From an uncultured Holophagaceae bacterium (GTDB taxonomy: Bacteria > Acidobacteriota > Holophagae > Holophagales > Holophagaceae): DNA of 40,954 nucleotides. The notes below the pieces were generated by a model. It worked only from the letters and a program-made list of their open reading frames with translations, did no database searches and was not told the origin of the DNA. Positions 15,875 to 25,602 of the stretch are shown here, piece by piece. How positions within the stretch are numbered: position 1 is the first letter of the stretch; the number at the start of each line of letters is the position of its first letter. The stretch is from NCBI GenBank assembly GCA_903863195.1, contig CAIPAY010000050.1, forward strand, positions 1 to 40,954, read 5' to 3'. The position numbers and the translations under genes were made by a program.

Positions 15875-16276
15875 CTATTTCCGGCGGCCCTTCGGGGCGG
15901 CGGCTGCGTCGGCCCGGCAGCGCCGCTCCACCTCGTCCAGCTCGGCGAGGGTGACCTCGATGTCGTGGCGGCGCTGCTCCAGCTCCGCCCGGCGGGCGGC
16001 GATGCGCTCCAGCAGGTAGCGCAGCTGGCCGGCCTCGCCCGGGGGCTGGTCATACATGTCCACGATCCGGCGGATCTGGCCGAGGTCGAAGCCCAGCCGC
16101 TTGCCCCGCAGCACCAGCTCCAGCCGGACCCGGTCCCGGGGGTGGAAGATGCGCTGGGTGCCCCGCCGCTCGGGCGTGATCAGCCCCTGGTCCTCGTAGA
16201 ACCGGATGGTGCGGTGCGTGACCCCGAACGCCAGGGCGATCTCGGCGATGCTCCAGGTGCGCTCGCTGTCGGACAT
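15875..16276 (-). CDS. liuR: MerR-family transcriptional regulator, LiuR-like
   Basis: The 133-residue protein has a MerR winged-helix domain (WSIAEIALAFGVTHRTIRFYEDQGLI then RRGTQRIFHPRDR), a linker helix (GFDLGQIRRIVDMY), and a coiled coil of charged residues (LLERIAARRAELEQRRHDIEVTLAELDEVERRC). There is no metal-binding Cys cluster in the effector region. This fits metabolite-sensing MerR proteins such as LiuR, which controls leucine/isovalerate catabolism genes. It is divergent from the acyl-CoA dehydrogenase operon, with the palindromic site at 16334-16351 between them. I chose ATG 16276 (MSDSERTWSIAE) because homology starts there. The name liuR rests on context and on resemblance of the site to the known LiuR motif. 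Confidence 0.82.
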   Translation of the reverse strand: MSDSERTWSIAEIALAFGVTHRTIRFYEDQGLITPERRGTQRIFHPRDRVRLELVLRGKRLGFDLGQIRRIVDMYDQPPGEAGQLRYLLERIAARRAELEQRRHDIEVTLAELDEVERRCRADAAAAPKGRRK

Positions 16277-16333
16277 GGGCTCTCCCGAGGTCGTGGTCGC
16301 CAGAAGGCGCAAAAAGATTCTTGCACATTTTAG

Positions 16334-16351
16334 CTTGACGTTTACGTAAAG
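16334..16351. promoter_or_regulatory. Putative LiuR operator in the divergent promoter
   Basis: CTTGACGT-TT-ACGTAAAG is an inverted repeat with 7 of 8 matching positions per arm and a two-base centre. It resembles the TTTACGTNNACGTAAA-like motif described for LiuR. It overlaps a TTGACG that could be the -35 hexamer of the operon promoter. This is the MerR-type placement, within or beside the promoter spacer. Confidence 0.7.
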
Positions 16352-16426
16352 GGAAATCATTCTCGAGACATCCCATTCCTTCCCGCCCCGCAGTCCCTCG
16401 TCGCCCCTCTCTCTCAGGAGTGCCCC

Positions 16427-17584
16427 ATGGACGTCACGCTCCCCGATCACGTTGAAGCCCTGCGCCAGGAAGTGCGCAAGTTCGCCGAGAAGGAGATCCG
16501 CCCCCACGTCATGGAATGGGACGAAGCCAAGACCTTCCCCACGGCCGTGGTGAAGCAGCTGGGCGAGATGGGGATGATGGGCGTCATCTTCCCAGAGCAG
16601 TACGGCGGGGCGGGCATGGGCTACCAGGAATACGCCGTGGTGGTGGAGGAGCTCTCCCGGGTGGACGGCTCCGTGGGCATCACCGTGGCCGCCCACAACA
16701 GCCTCTGCTCCAACCACATCTACAGCATGGGCGACGAGCGGCAGAAGCAGGCCTACCTCAAGCCCCTCGCCAGCGGCAAGGCCATCGGCGCCTGGGGGCT
16801 CACCGAGCCGGGCTCGGGCAGCGACGCGGGGTCCCTGCGCACCGTCGCCAAGAAGGAAGGCTCCCACTACATCCTGAACGGCAACAAGACGTTCATCACG
16901 CACGCCACCGTGGGCGACATCTTCGTGGTGATGGCCCGCACCCGGCCGCCCCAGCCCGGCCACAGCAGCGCCGACGGCATCAGCGCCTTCGTGCTGGAGA
17001 GGGGCATGAACGGCTTCCGCGCCGGCAAGCAGGAGAACAAGCTGGGCCTGCGCGCCAGCGACACCTCGGAGCTGATCCTCGAGGACGTGCGGGTGCCCGA
17101 GGCCAACCTGCTGGGCGAGGACGGCGTGGGCTTCAAGCAGGCCATGAAGACCCTGGACGGCGGCCGCATCAGCATCGCGGCTCTCGGCTTGGGCATGGCC
17201 CAGGGCGCCTTCGAGGAGGCCGTGCGCTACAGCAAGATCCGGCAGACCTTCGGCAAGCCTCTCTCAGGCCACCAGGGCATCCAGTTCAAGCTGGCGGACA
17301 TGGGCACCGAGATCGAGGCCGCCCGCCTGCTCATCTATCGCGCGGCCGGCCTGAAGGACGCGGGCCTGCCCTACGCCAAGGCCGCCAGCATGGCCAAGCT
17401 CTTCAGCTCCGAGGTGGCCTGCCGGGTGGCGGACGAGGCTGTGCAGATCCTGGGTGGCTACGGCTACATCAAGGACTACCCTGTGGAGAAGTACTACCGG
17501 GATGTGAAGCTCTGCACCATCGGCGAAGGCACCAGCGAGATTCAGCGCACAGTCATCGCCCGCTACCTGCTCGCCGAATACTGA
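16427..17584 (+). CDS. Acyl-CoA dehydrogenase (short/branched-chain type)
   Basis: The 385-residue flavoprotein oxidises an acyl-CoA to the 2,3-enoyl-CoA and passes electrons to ETF. Visible parts are the FAD/substrate segments [15 protein letters not shown] and [53 protein letters not shown], and the C-terminal [10 protein letters not shown]. The Glu at position 367 occupies the catalytic-base place used by short- and medium-chain enzymes. Isovaleryl-CoA dehydrogenases have Gly/Ala there and use another Glu. The promoter context (LiuR site) and the downstream carboxylase point to leucine or isoprenoid catabolism. Isovaleryl-, 2-methylbutyryl- and citronellyl-CoA are all possible substrates. 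It is the first gene of a four-gene operon, and the next starts 9 bases later. Confidence 0.93.
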   Translation: MDVTLPDHVEALRQEVRKFAEKEIRPHVMEWDEAKTFPTAVVKQLGEMGMMGVIFPEQYGGAGMGYQEYAVVVEELSRVDGSVGITVAAHNSLCSNHIYSMGDERQKQAYLKPLASGKAIGAWGLTEPGSGSDAGSLRTVAKKEGSHYILNGNKTFITHATVGDIFVVMARTRPPQPGHSSADGISAFVLERGMNGFRAGKQENKLGLRASDTSELILEDVRVPEANLLGEDGVGFKQAMKTLDGGRISIAALGLGMAQGAFEEAVRYSKIRQTFGKPLSGHQGIQFKLADMGTEIEAARLLIYRAAGLKDAGLPYAKAASMAKLFSSEVACRVADEAVQILGGYGYIKDYPVEKYYRDVKLCTIGEGTSEIQRTVIARYLLAEY

Positions 17585-17593
17585 GGTCCGAGC

Positions 17594-19201
<1,608 letters not shown>

Positions 19202-19235
19202 CGCCCGGCCACAGCACCTTCTCTGGAGTCCCGCC

Positions 19236-21128
19236 ATGTCCCCTGAGTCGCGCATCCTTCGCATCGCCAACGCCGGTGGCTACTGGGGTGATGATCCCTA
19301 TGCCCTGCGCCGCCAGGTCCAGGGCCCCCTGGCCGTGGACGTCGTGTCCATCGACTTCCTGGCCGAGATCACCATGAGCATCCTGCAGAAGCAGAAGCTC
19401 CGGGACCCCAGCGCCGGCTATGCCCGGGACTTCGTCACCCAGGTGGAGCCCCTGCTGGGCGACATCCTGCGCCGCGGCATCCGCATCATCACCAACGCGG
19501 GCGGGGTGAACCCCCAGGCCTGCGCCGAGGCCCTCGCCGCCGTGGCCCGCAAGCAGGGCCTCAAGCTCCGCGTGGCCATCGTCGATGGCGATGACATCGC
19601 GCCGACGATGAGCAGGCTGCGCAGCCAGGGCGTGGCCTTCAAGAACATGGAGACCGGCGAGGACTTCGCGCCCTACGCGGACAAGGTGATGGCCGCCAAC
19701 GCCTACTTCGGCGCCATGCCCGTGGTGGAGGCCCTGAACGGCAACCCCGATATCGTCCTGTGCGGCCGCGTGACGGACACGGGCATCACCCTCGCGGCTA
19801 TGATCCACGCCTTCGGCTGGGCGGCCGACGACTGGGATCGCTTGGCGGCGGGCATCGTCGCCGGCCACATCATCGAGTGCGGCGCCCAGGCCACGGGCGG
19901 CAACTTCACGGACTGGAAGAAGGTGCCCAGCTACCTCGAGATGGGCTACCCCATCGTCGAGTGCCGCGCGGACGGCAGCTTCACAGTCACCAAGCACCCG
20001 GGCAGCGGCGGCCTCGTCAGCTGCCAGACCGTGCGCGAGCAGCTGCTCTACGAGATGGGCCATCCCCGCAGCTACCTGACGCCGGATGTCATGGCGGACT
20101 TCTCCACCATCCAGCTGCGCGCCGACGGACCCGACCGCGTCCACGTGAGCGGCGTCCAGGGCCGCCCGCCCACGGACCTGCTGAAGGCGAGCATCGCCTA
20201 CGCCGACGGCTTCAAGACCAGCGGCACGCTGATCATCTCCGGCCCCGACGCCCGGGCCAAGGCCGAGGTCTTCGCCGAGATCTTCTGGGCCCGCTGCGCC
20301 AGCGAGCTGGCCCTGGCGGGGCTGCCGGCCCTGACCCACACCTGCACCGAGTACATCGGGGACGACGCGACGCACCGGTCCCTGACGCCGCCGGTCCTGA
20401 CCAAGGAGATCCTGCTGCGGGTCTCGGCGCACCACGCGGATCGCCGCTCCCTGGAGGTGTTCCGGAAGCTGCTGCCCGCCCAGATCCTCTCCGGTCCTTC
20501 GGGTGTCGCCGTCACCGGCGGCGCGCCCATGATCTCGGATGTGGTCAGCTACTGGCCCGCCCTGATCCCCCAGGACTGCGCCCTGCCGCTGGTCCGGGTG
20601 CTGGAGGAGCGGGGCAGCGGCAAGCTGGAGCTGGCGCTGGAAGCCGGTCCCATGGCCTGGCCCGTCACGAAGGGCACACCGGAGGTCGGTCCCGCCATCT
20701 CGGGCGACGCGGCCGTTGCCATCCCCACGGGCGGCGGGAGCCTGCGGCTGCCCCTCATGCGCATCGCCCACGCCCGTAGCGGCGACAAGGGCGACACCGC
20801 CAACATCGGCCTCATCGCCCGCTCGCCGGAGTGCTACGCCTGGCTCCGCGAGCACATCTCCGCAGCCCAGGTGAAGGCCTGGTTCGAGGGCACCTGCCTC
20901 GGCCACGTGGAGCGCCACGAGGTGCCGAACCTCTGGGCCCTGAACTTCCTGCTCGAAGAAACCCTCGGCGGCGGCGGCACCATGAGCCTCTTCATCGATG
21001 CCCAGGGCAAGACTCTGTCCCAGGCTCTGCTCCGCTGCATGGTGGAGATCCCGGCGGGCCTGCTGGCCACCATCAGCGCCGAGAACGCCCCCTGTGCGGG
21101 CGAGCTGGTTCCCGGCGGGGAGGCGTGA
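19236..21128 (+). CDS. Acyclic terpene utilization AtuA family protein (DUF1446) with C-terminal ferredoxin-like domain
   Basis: The 630-residue protein begins RILRIANAGGYWGDDPYALRRQV, with DFLAEITMSIL and IITNAGGVNPQACAEAL, typical of the AtuA/DUF1446 domain (about 1-450). It ends with a separate domain (about 505-620, LPLMRIAHARSGDKGDTANIGLI, then the GTMSLFIDAQG strand) that in many organisms is encoded as a distinct small AtuA-like gene. AtuA is required for growth on citronellol and geraniol in Pseudomonas, but its reaction is unknown. Relatives also occur within leucine catabolic clusters. Here it lies between the two carboxylase subunit genes, which ties its job to carboxylation or onward processing of the branched enoyl-CoA. 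A GGAG site precedes the ATG, 34 bases after the previous stop. Confidence 0.9.
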   Translation: MSPESRILRIANAGGYWGDDPYALRRQVQGPLAVDVVSIDFLAEITMSILQKQKLRDPSAGYARDFVTQVEPLLGDILRRGIRIITNAGGVNPQACAEALAAVARKQGLKLRVAIVDGDDIAPTMSRLRSQGVAFKNMETGEDFAPYADKVMAANAYFGAMPVVEALNGNPDIVLCGRVTDTGITLAAMIHAFGWAADDWDRLAAGIVAGHIIECGAQATGGNFTDWKKVPSYLEMGYPIVECRADGSFTVTKHPGSGGLVSCQTVREQLLYEMGHPRSYLTPDVMADFSTIQLRADGPDRVHVSGVQGRPPTDLLKASIAYADGFKTSGTLIISGPDARAKAEVFAEIFWARCASELALAGLPALTHTCTEYIGDDATHRSLTPPVLTKEILLRVSAHHADRRSLEVFRKLLPAQILSGPSGVAVTGGAPMISDVVSYWPALIPQDCALPLVRVLEERGSGKLELALEAGPMAWPVTKGTPEVGPAISGDAAVAIPTGGGSLRLPLMRIAHARSGDKGDTANIGLIARSPECYAWLREHISAAQVKAWFEGTCLGHVERHEVPNLWALNFLLEETLGGGGTMSLFIDAQGKTLSQALLRCMVEIPAGLLATISAENAPCAGELVPGGEA

Positions 21129-21165
21129 TGACACGGGCCAAGCATCAGTCCGGCGGAGCCCTGCG

Positions 21166-23094
21166 ATGACGGGACGCCTGCTCATCGCCAACCGGGGTGA
21201 GATCGCTCGCCGCGTGCTGCGCGCGGGCCGCGAGCGCGGCCTGGCCGTGGCCGTGATCAGCACGCCGGAGGACGCGGACGCCTGCATCCGCAAGGAAGCG
21301 GACGCGGTGCTGGAGGTCTCGAGCTTCCTCGCCGGGGCGGAGATCGTCGCCGCGGCCGTGGCCTGGGGCGCGACCCTGGTGCACCCGGGCTACGGGTTCC
21401 TCTCCGAGAACGCCGAGTTCGCCGAGGCCGTGGAGGCCGCGGGCATCGCCTTCCTGGGCCCCCGGCCCGAGACCATGCGCGCCCTGGGCGCCAAGGAAGC
21501 CGCCAAGCGGCTGGCCCAGCACTGCGGCGTGCCCACCCTGCCGGCCCTGCTCTCCCATGAGCTGGCGGCGGTGCCCTCGGCGGTCTGGGGGCCGGAGCTG
21601 GAGGCCCGCGGGCTGAAGGCGCCCTTCCTGGTCAAGGCCAGCGGCGGAGGCGGCGGCCGGGGCATGCGTGTGGTGCCAGACCTGGCCGGCCTGCCCGAGG
21701 CCATCAAGCAGGCCTCCAGCGAGGCCCTGGCGGGCTTCGGGGACGGCACCGTCTTCGTGGAGCGCTACCTGGCCGCGCCGCGCCACATCGAGGTGCAGGT
21801 CTTCGGCGATGGCGAGGGCGGCGGAGTATTTCTCGGCGAGCGCGAGTGCAGCCTGCAGCGGCGCCACCAGAAGGTCATCGAGGAGGCGCCCAGCGCCGTG
21901 GTTGATCTGGCCCTGCGCGAGGCCCTCGGCCGGGCCGCCATGGCCCTGGTGCGGGAGACCCGCTACCGGGGGGCGGGCACCGTCGAGTTCCTGATGGACG
22001 CCGAGGGGCAGTTCCACTTCCTGGAGGTGAACACCCGTCTCCAGGTGGAGCATCCCGTCACCGAGGCAGTCTATGGCGTGGATCTGGTCCAGGCCCAGCT
22101 GGAGCTGGCCGAGGGCCGCTGGCCCAAGGCGCTGGGGGATCCCGGCACCTTCCGGGTGCCCGAGCCCCAGGGCGTGGCCCTGGAGGCCCGCATCCTGGCC
22201 GAGGACCCGCGCCACGGCTTCCTGCCAACGCCTGGCAATCTCAGCCGCTACCGCGAGCCGGGCGGCCAGGGCGTGCGCGTGGACTCCGGCGTGATCGAGG
22301 GGGGCCGCGTCAACGACCGCTTCGACTCCATGATCGCCAAGCTCATCGTCTGGGGACCGGACCGGCGCGAGGCGGTGGACCGCCTGGCCCAGGCGCTCTC
22401 CGAGTTCGTCATCCTGGGCTGCGTCACCAACCTGCCTTTCCTGCTGGCCCTGAGCCGTCATCCGGACTTCCTGCATGGCCGGGTCTCCACGGACTGGATC
22501 GCGGCGAACCTGCCCGCGCTGAACGCCCCGCTGCTGCCCGAGGCCCTGGCCCGGCTGGTGGAGGGCGAGGCCTTCCGCTCGCAGCTGAGCGAGACCCTGC
22601 AGGGCCTCGGGGCGCCCATCTCCCCAGTGGCGGCGCGCTTCGCCGCCCAGTCCCACCCGGAGCTCAAGGTGGGCAGCCGGGACGAGAAGCCCTTCCTCCG
22701 CATCGAGCACGCCGGCAGCCCGACCCGCTTCACCCTGCGCTGGGACGGACCGGAAGTCAGCTTCCACGCCCTGCGCCGGGGCCACCACCTGGACCTGCGC
22801 ATCCAGGGCGAGAGCCTGCTGGTGGAGGATCCCCTCTCGCAGCCCGCCGTGAAGAAGGGGGACTCGTCCGCCGGCGTCCTCAGCGCGCCCATGGCCGGCA
22901 AGATCCTGGAGTGCCGGGTGGCCGTGGGCGATGTCGTGGAGGAGGGCCAGGTGCTGTTCATCCTGGAGTCCATGAAGATGCAGATGGAAGTCTGCACCAC
23001 CGCCGCAGGCCGCGTGGCAGCGGTCTTCGCCACCGCAGGGCAGGTCATGGAAGGCCCCGACCCCCTCGCCGAGGTCGTCGCCGTCACGGCCTGA
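21166..23094 (+). CDS. Acyl-CoA carboxylase biotin carboxylase/biotin carrier (alpha) subunit
   Basis: The 642-residue subunit carboxylates its own biotin with ATP and bicarbonate. In order: the biotin carboxylase N-domain (RLLIANRGEIARRVLRAGRE), the ATP-grasp (VKASGGGGGRGMRVV, GERECSLQRRHQKVIEEAPS, FLEVNTRLQVEHPVTE), the C-domain to about residue 450, a linker domain, and a biotinyl domain at about 570-640 with the acceptor lysine K604 in ESMKMQM. The Met-rich MKM site and overall length match MccA/LiuD and AtuF. I chose ATG 21166, which has GGAG eight bases upstream, over in-frame upstream codons overlapping the atuA-like gene. It is the last gene of the operon. No enoyl-CoA hydratase or HMG-CoA lyase follows. 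Confidence 0.94.
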   Translation: MTGRLLIANRGEIARRVLRAGRERGLAVAVISTPEDADACIRKEADAVLEVSSFLAGAEIVAAAVAWGATLVHPGYGFLSENAEFAEAVEAAGIAFLGPRPETMRALGAKEAAKRLAQHCGVPTLPALLSHELAAVPSAVWGPELEARGLKAPFLVKASGGGGGRGMRVVPDLAGLPEAIKQASSEALAGFGDGTVFVERYLAAPRHIEVQVFGDGEGGGVFLGERECSLQRRHQKVIEEAPSAVVDLALREALGRAAMALVRETRYRGAGTVEFLMDAEGQFHFLEVNTRLQVEHPVTEAVYGVDLVQAQLELAEGRWPKALGDPGTFRVPEPQGVALEARILAEDPRHGFLPTPGNLSRYREPGGQGVRVDSGVIEGGRVNDRFDSMIAKLIVWGPDRREAVDRLAQALSEFVILGCVTNLPFLLALSRHPDFLHGRVSTDWIAANLPALNAPLLPEALARLVEGEAFRSQLSETLQGLGAPISPVAARFAAQSHPELKVGSRDEKPFLRIEHAGSPTRFTLRWDGPEVSFHALRRGHHLDLRIQGESLLVEDPLSQPAVKKGDSSAGVLSAPMAGKILECRVAVGDVVEEGQVLFILESMKMQMEVCTTAAGRVAAVFATAGQVMEGPDPLAEVVAVTA

Positions 23095-23119
23095 AAAGGC
23101 AAACGGCAAAGGCCCTTTT
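23095..23119 (+). terminator. Possible terminator of the carboxylase operon
   Basis: AAAAGG (23095-23100) can pair with CCTTTT (23114-23119), closing a 13-base loop and ending in a run of five T. The stem is short, so this is tentative. Confidence 0.35.
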
Positions 23120-23121
23120 TA

Positions 23122-23162
23122 CCACCGATGAACACCGATAAAAGCTGATAAACACCGATAAA
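23122..23162. repeat. Left arm of a 41-bp inverted repeat, made of 10-bp units
   Basis: From 23123 the sequence is four consecutive 10-base units (CACCGATGAA, CACCGATAAA, AGCTGATAAA, CACCGATAAA). The reverse complement occurs at 23399-23439 with 40 of 41 positions identical. The spacer is 236 bases. Confidence 0.9.
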
Positions 23163-23398
23163 GAAAAAGCGGAGGGGCCTGTTGGGCCCTGCGAGGCAGT
23201 GCCGGAGTCGCGTCCCAAGAAGCGCAGTCCCGGTGCCCCCGGGATCACTTCTGGCCATGCCGGAAGCCGCCTGCGGCGGACCCGCGCGCGATGTGTCGGC
23301 GCCGCTTGGCGTCCTTGGCGCCTTGGCGGTGGTCCTTTCATCCCAACCCGCGCGCCGACGCCCGGCATGGGATCTTTGTAGTTAATTCCTCAGTTGCT
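23163..23398. other. Non-coding spacer between the arms of the 41-bp inverted repeat
   Basis: The spacer has no open frame with a ribosome binding site and family-like sequence. It contains a separate 9-bp-periodic stretch at 23305-23332 and several GC palindromes such as CCCGGGG-type steps. Short frames here start without ribosome binding sites, so I call no gene. Confidence 0.6.
23305..23332. repeat. 9-bp-periodic repeat (CTTGGCGTC-type units)
   Basis: The units CTTGGCGTC, CTTGGCGCC and TTGGCGGTG follow each other directly. This is the same style of short periodic element as at 175-203 (9 bp) and 23122-23162 (10 bp), but with a different sequence. Confidence 0.75.
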
Positions 23399-23439
23399 TT
23401 TATCGGTGTTTATCAGCTTTTCTCGGTGTTCATCGGTGG
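23399..23439. repeat. Right arm of the 41-bp inverted repeat
   Basis: This is the reverse complement of 23122-23162 with one mismatch (C at 23422). It ends 36 bases before the pyk stop, so an RNA crossing the region could form a long hairpin loop. Confidence 0.9.
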
Positions 23440-23474
23440 CTGCCTTTTTTCCCGAGGCACGGAGCCAGCGCTGG

Positions 23475-24896
23475 TTAGAAGGTCATGACCTTCATGGTGT
23501 TGGTGGTGCCGGTCTTCCAGAGGGGCAGGCCCATCGTCATCACGATGCGGTCCTGGCTGACGGCGCCATGCTCGGCGATGAGCAGCTCCCGGACCACCTC
23601 CACCATGTCGTCGGTATTGGCCACCTTGGGGATGACCAGCGCCGTCACGCCGCGCAGCAGGCCCATGAGCTTGGCGATGTGCTCGTCCACCGTGGCGGCG
23701 AGGATCGGGGTCCGCCCGGCCAGGCGACTGACCATGCGGGCCATGCCGCCGCCCTCGGTGAAGGCGACGATCCAGCGGGCGTTGATCTCGTCCGCGGTCC
23801 GGCAGGCGGCGAAGGCCACGGAGATGTCCGTGCGGGCCAGGGCCTTCTCCGACATGTCCTCGGGCAGGGTGGTCACCCGCTGCTTCACGTTGGCGTCGGC
23901 TTCCGTGGCGATGCGGGCCAGCCACTGCAGGGCCTCCACGGGGTAGGCACCCACGGCGCTCTCCGCGCTCAGCATGACGGCGTCCGTGCCGTCCCAGATG
24001 GCGTTGGCCACATCGCTGGCCTCGGCGCGGGTGGGCTGGGGATGCTCGATCATGCTCTCCAGCATCTGGGTGGCGGTGATGACCGGCTTGAGGGCCTGCC
24101 GGGCCGCCCGGATGATCTGCTTCTGCAGGCTCGGCACCCGCTCCACGCCAAGCTCTAGGCCCAGGTCCCCGCGGGCCACCATGATGCCCCAGGAGACGTC
24201 GAGGATCTCCTCCAGGTGCGAGAGGGCCGTGGGGTGCTCGATCTTGGCGATGACGTGCTGGTTGCCGCCCAGGTGGTGGACGATGGCCTGGAGTTGCTGC
24301 ACGTCGGAGGCCCGGCGCACGAAGCTCTGGGCGAAGAGGTCGACCTGGTGCTCCACGCCCCAGCGGATGTCGATGTGGTCCTTGTCCGTCAGGGGGCTCA
24401 TGAGGACGTCCATGCCGATGGGATGGACGCCCTTGCGCGACTTCAGCGGCCCGCCCACGACCACCTCGGCCATCACCACATCCGAACTCCGGGAGAGGAC
24501 CTTCACCGTGATGGCGCCGTCGTCCAGGAGCCACAGCTGGCCTTTCACCGCGCCCTCGAAGAGCTCCGGGTGGGGCAGAGGGGCCGTCCAGGCGAGGCCC
24601 TGCGTGAGGGTGGCGCCCTGGGCGTAGAAGGCCCCCACGCTGCGCTCGGTCAGGGTCACGGGACTCTCCAGCGCACCGATCCGCCACTTGGGCCCCTGCA
24701 GGTCCAGGAACACCGGGATGGACCGTCCCAGCTCCGCAGCGATGGTGCGCACCATGTTCAGGGTGTTCAGGCGGGCATCCGGGTCCCCGTGGCTGGCATT
24801 CAGGCGCACCGCATCAGCTTCCTTGAGCGCTGCGCGGAGCCGGTCCTCCTGCATCAGGGCCGGGCCCATGGTCATGACGATCTTGGTCTTGCGCAC
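23475..24896 (-). CDS. pyk: Pyruvate kinase
   Basis: Pyruvate kinase makes pyruvate and ATP from phosphoenolpyruvate and ADP, the last glycolytic step. The 473-residue product has KIVMTMGPAL at the start, the active-site R31-LN-ASHG, LDLQGPKWRIG, the catalytic Lys in VIAKIEHP, MVARGDLGLELG, QMLESMIEHPQPTRAEASDVANAIWDG and MLSAESAVGAYPVEAL. The C-terminal allosteric domain ends KTGTTNTMKVMTF. The usual MLSGET is MLSAES here, a mild change. The start is GTG 24896 with GGAG six bases upstream. Most bacterial enzymes read KIVxTIGP, so the M in MTMGP is a small deviation. It is convergent with the repeat region and divergent from the small gene at 25305. Confidence 0.94.
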   Translation of the reverse strand: MRKTKIVMTMGPALMQEDRLRAALKEADAVRLNASHGDPDARLNTLNMVRTIAAELGRSIPVFLDLQGPKWRIGALESPVTLTERSVGAFYAQGATLTQGLAWTAPLPHPELFEGAVKGQLWLLDDGAITVKVLSRSSDVVMAEVVVGGPLKSRKGVHPIGMDVLMSPLTDKDHIDIRWGVEHQVDLFAQSFVRRASDVQQLQAIVHHLGGNQHVIAKIEHPTALSHLEEILDVSWGIMVARGDLGLELGVERVPSLQKQIIRAARQALKPVITATQMLESMIEHPQPTRAEASDVANAIWDGTDAVMLSAESAVGAYPVEALQWLARIATEADANVKQRVTTLPEDMSEKALARTDISVAFAACRTADEINARWIVAFTEGGGMARMVSRLAGRTPILAATVDEHIAKLMGLLRGVTALVIPKVANTDDMVEVVRELLIAEHGAVSQDRIVMTMGLPLWKTGTTNTMKVMTF

Positions 24897-25304
24897 AGGG
24901 ACTCCAGAATCAGGGAAAGCAGAGGCAGGGCAGGGAGTGTCGCCACGGCGCCGCTCCCGATGACCCAGGTGCCAGAACCAGCCTGGCTGAGACGCGCATC
25001 GGTATAGAAAACCACAGAATGGGAGGCACCCAAAGGCTTGACCTCCGCCTGGCCGCCTGCCGGAGCCACGCAGCGTGGAGGCTGCCGCCGGGCGAGCGCT
25101 CCCGTCATCATCACGATCAGATCTTTAGCAGATTGTAACGGTGTATTCACGTTGAAGAGATTAGCTCTTGGCTAGAAAAATAAATTAAATGAGATATTGA
25201 CTCAATATTATTAAAACCTACATTGACCTGACTCAAGGGACCCACTGGGTAAACGGCCAGCGCCTTGCTGACCCGCCCAGTGACCCGATGACGAGGAGAG
25301 GCTC
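24897..25304. other. 408-bp intergenic region between pyk and a small gene
   Basis: The half next to pyk is GC-rich with a CCACG-CAG-CGTGG hairpin near 25072-25084. The half next to the small gene is strongly AT-rich (25140-25225) and includes AAGAG-ATTAG-CTCTT at 25155-25169. I see no RNA gene. The 92-codon minus-strand frame here has no ribosome binding site or family features. Confidence 0.55.
25197..25224 (+). promoter_or_regulatory. Putative promoter of the small gene at 25305
   Basis: TTGACT (25197-25202) and TACATT (25219-25224) are separated by 16 bases inside an AT-rich stretch, about 80 bases upstream of the start codon. Confidence 0.5.
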
Positions 25305-25592
25305 ATGGCTTACGGCATCGTGCATCACTTTCCTGGCGGCACCCAGGCGCAGTACGAGGCGTGCATTGTGGCCCTCCACCCGAGCAGGAGCATCCCTCCC
25401 AAGGGGCAGATCTTCCACGCAGCCGGGGCGTCTGCGGATGGCTGGACCATCATGGTGATCCACGAGTCCAAGGAGAACTGGGAGCAGTTCCGCGACGGCA
25501 TCCTGAGGCCCCGGATGCAGCAGGGCATCGCTGGCGGGTTCCCCACGCCGCCGGTGGAGACCACCTTCGAGGTCTCCAGCCGGCTGGCCTAG
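25305..25592 (+). CDS. Small ABM-like (dimeric alpha/beta barrel) protein
   Basis: The 95-residue protein (MAYGIVHHFPGGTQAQYEACIVALHP...) has the layout of ferredoxin-like monooxygenase/ABM proteins: a first strand with HHF-P-GGT, a helix with YEACIVAL, the strand QIFHAAG, the strand GWTIMVIHESKENWEQF and a helix. No catalytic residue is evident. GAGGAGAGG lies just before the ATG, and an upstream promoter can be drawn at 25197-25224. It is convergent with the GAPDH gene, with 10 bases between stops. The function is unknown. The fold is inferred from pattern only. Confidence 0.7.
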   Translation: MAYGIVHHFPGGTQAQYEACIVALHPSRSIPPKGQIFHAAGASADGWTIMVIHESKENWEQFRDGILRPRMQQGIAGGFPTPPVETTFEVSSRLA

Positions 25593-25602
25593 CGACGGGC
25601 CT

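Noticed and set aside
23122..23162. CRISPR-like array
   Set aside because: The repeated 10-base units are directly adjacent with no spacers, and the second copy is inverted.
24872..25150. 92-codon minus-strand frame overlapping the pyk start
   Set aside because: No ribosome binding site, no recognisable domain, and it runs through a promoter region. It overlaps the start of pyruvate kinase in another frame.
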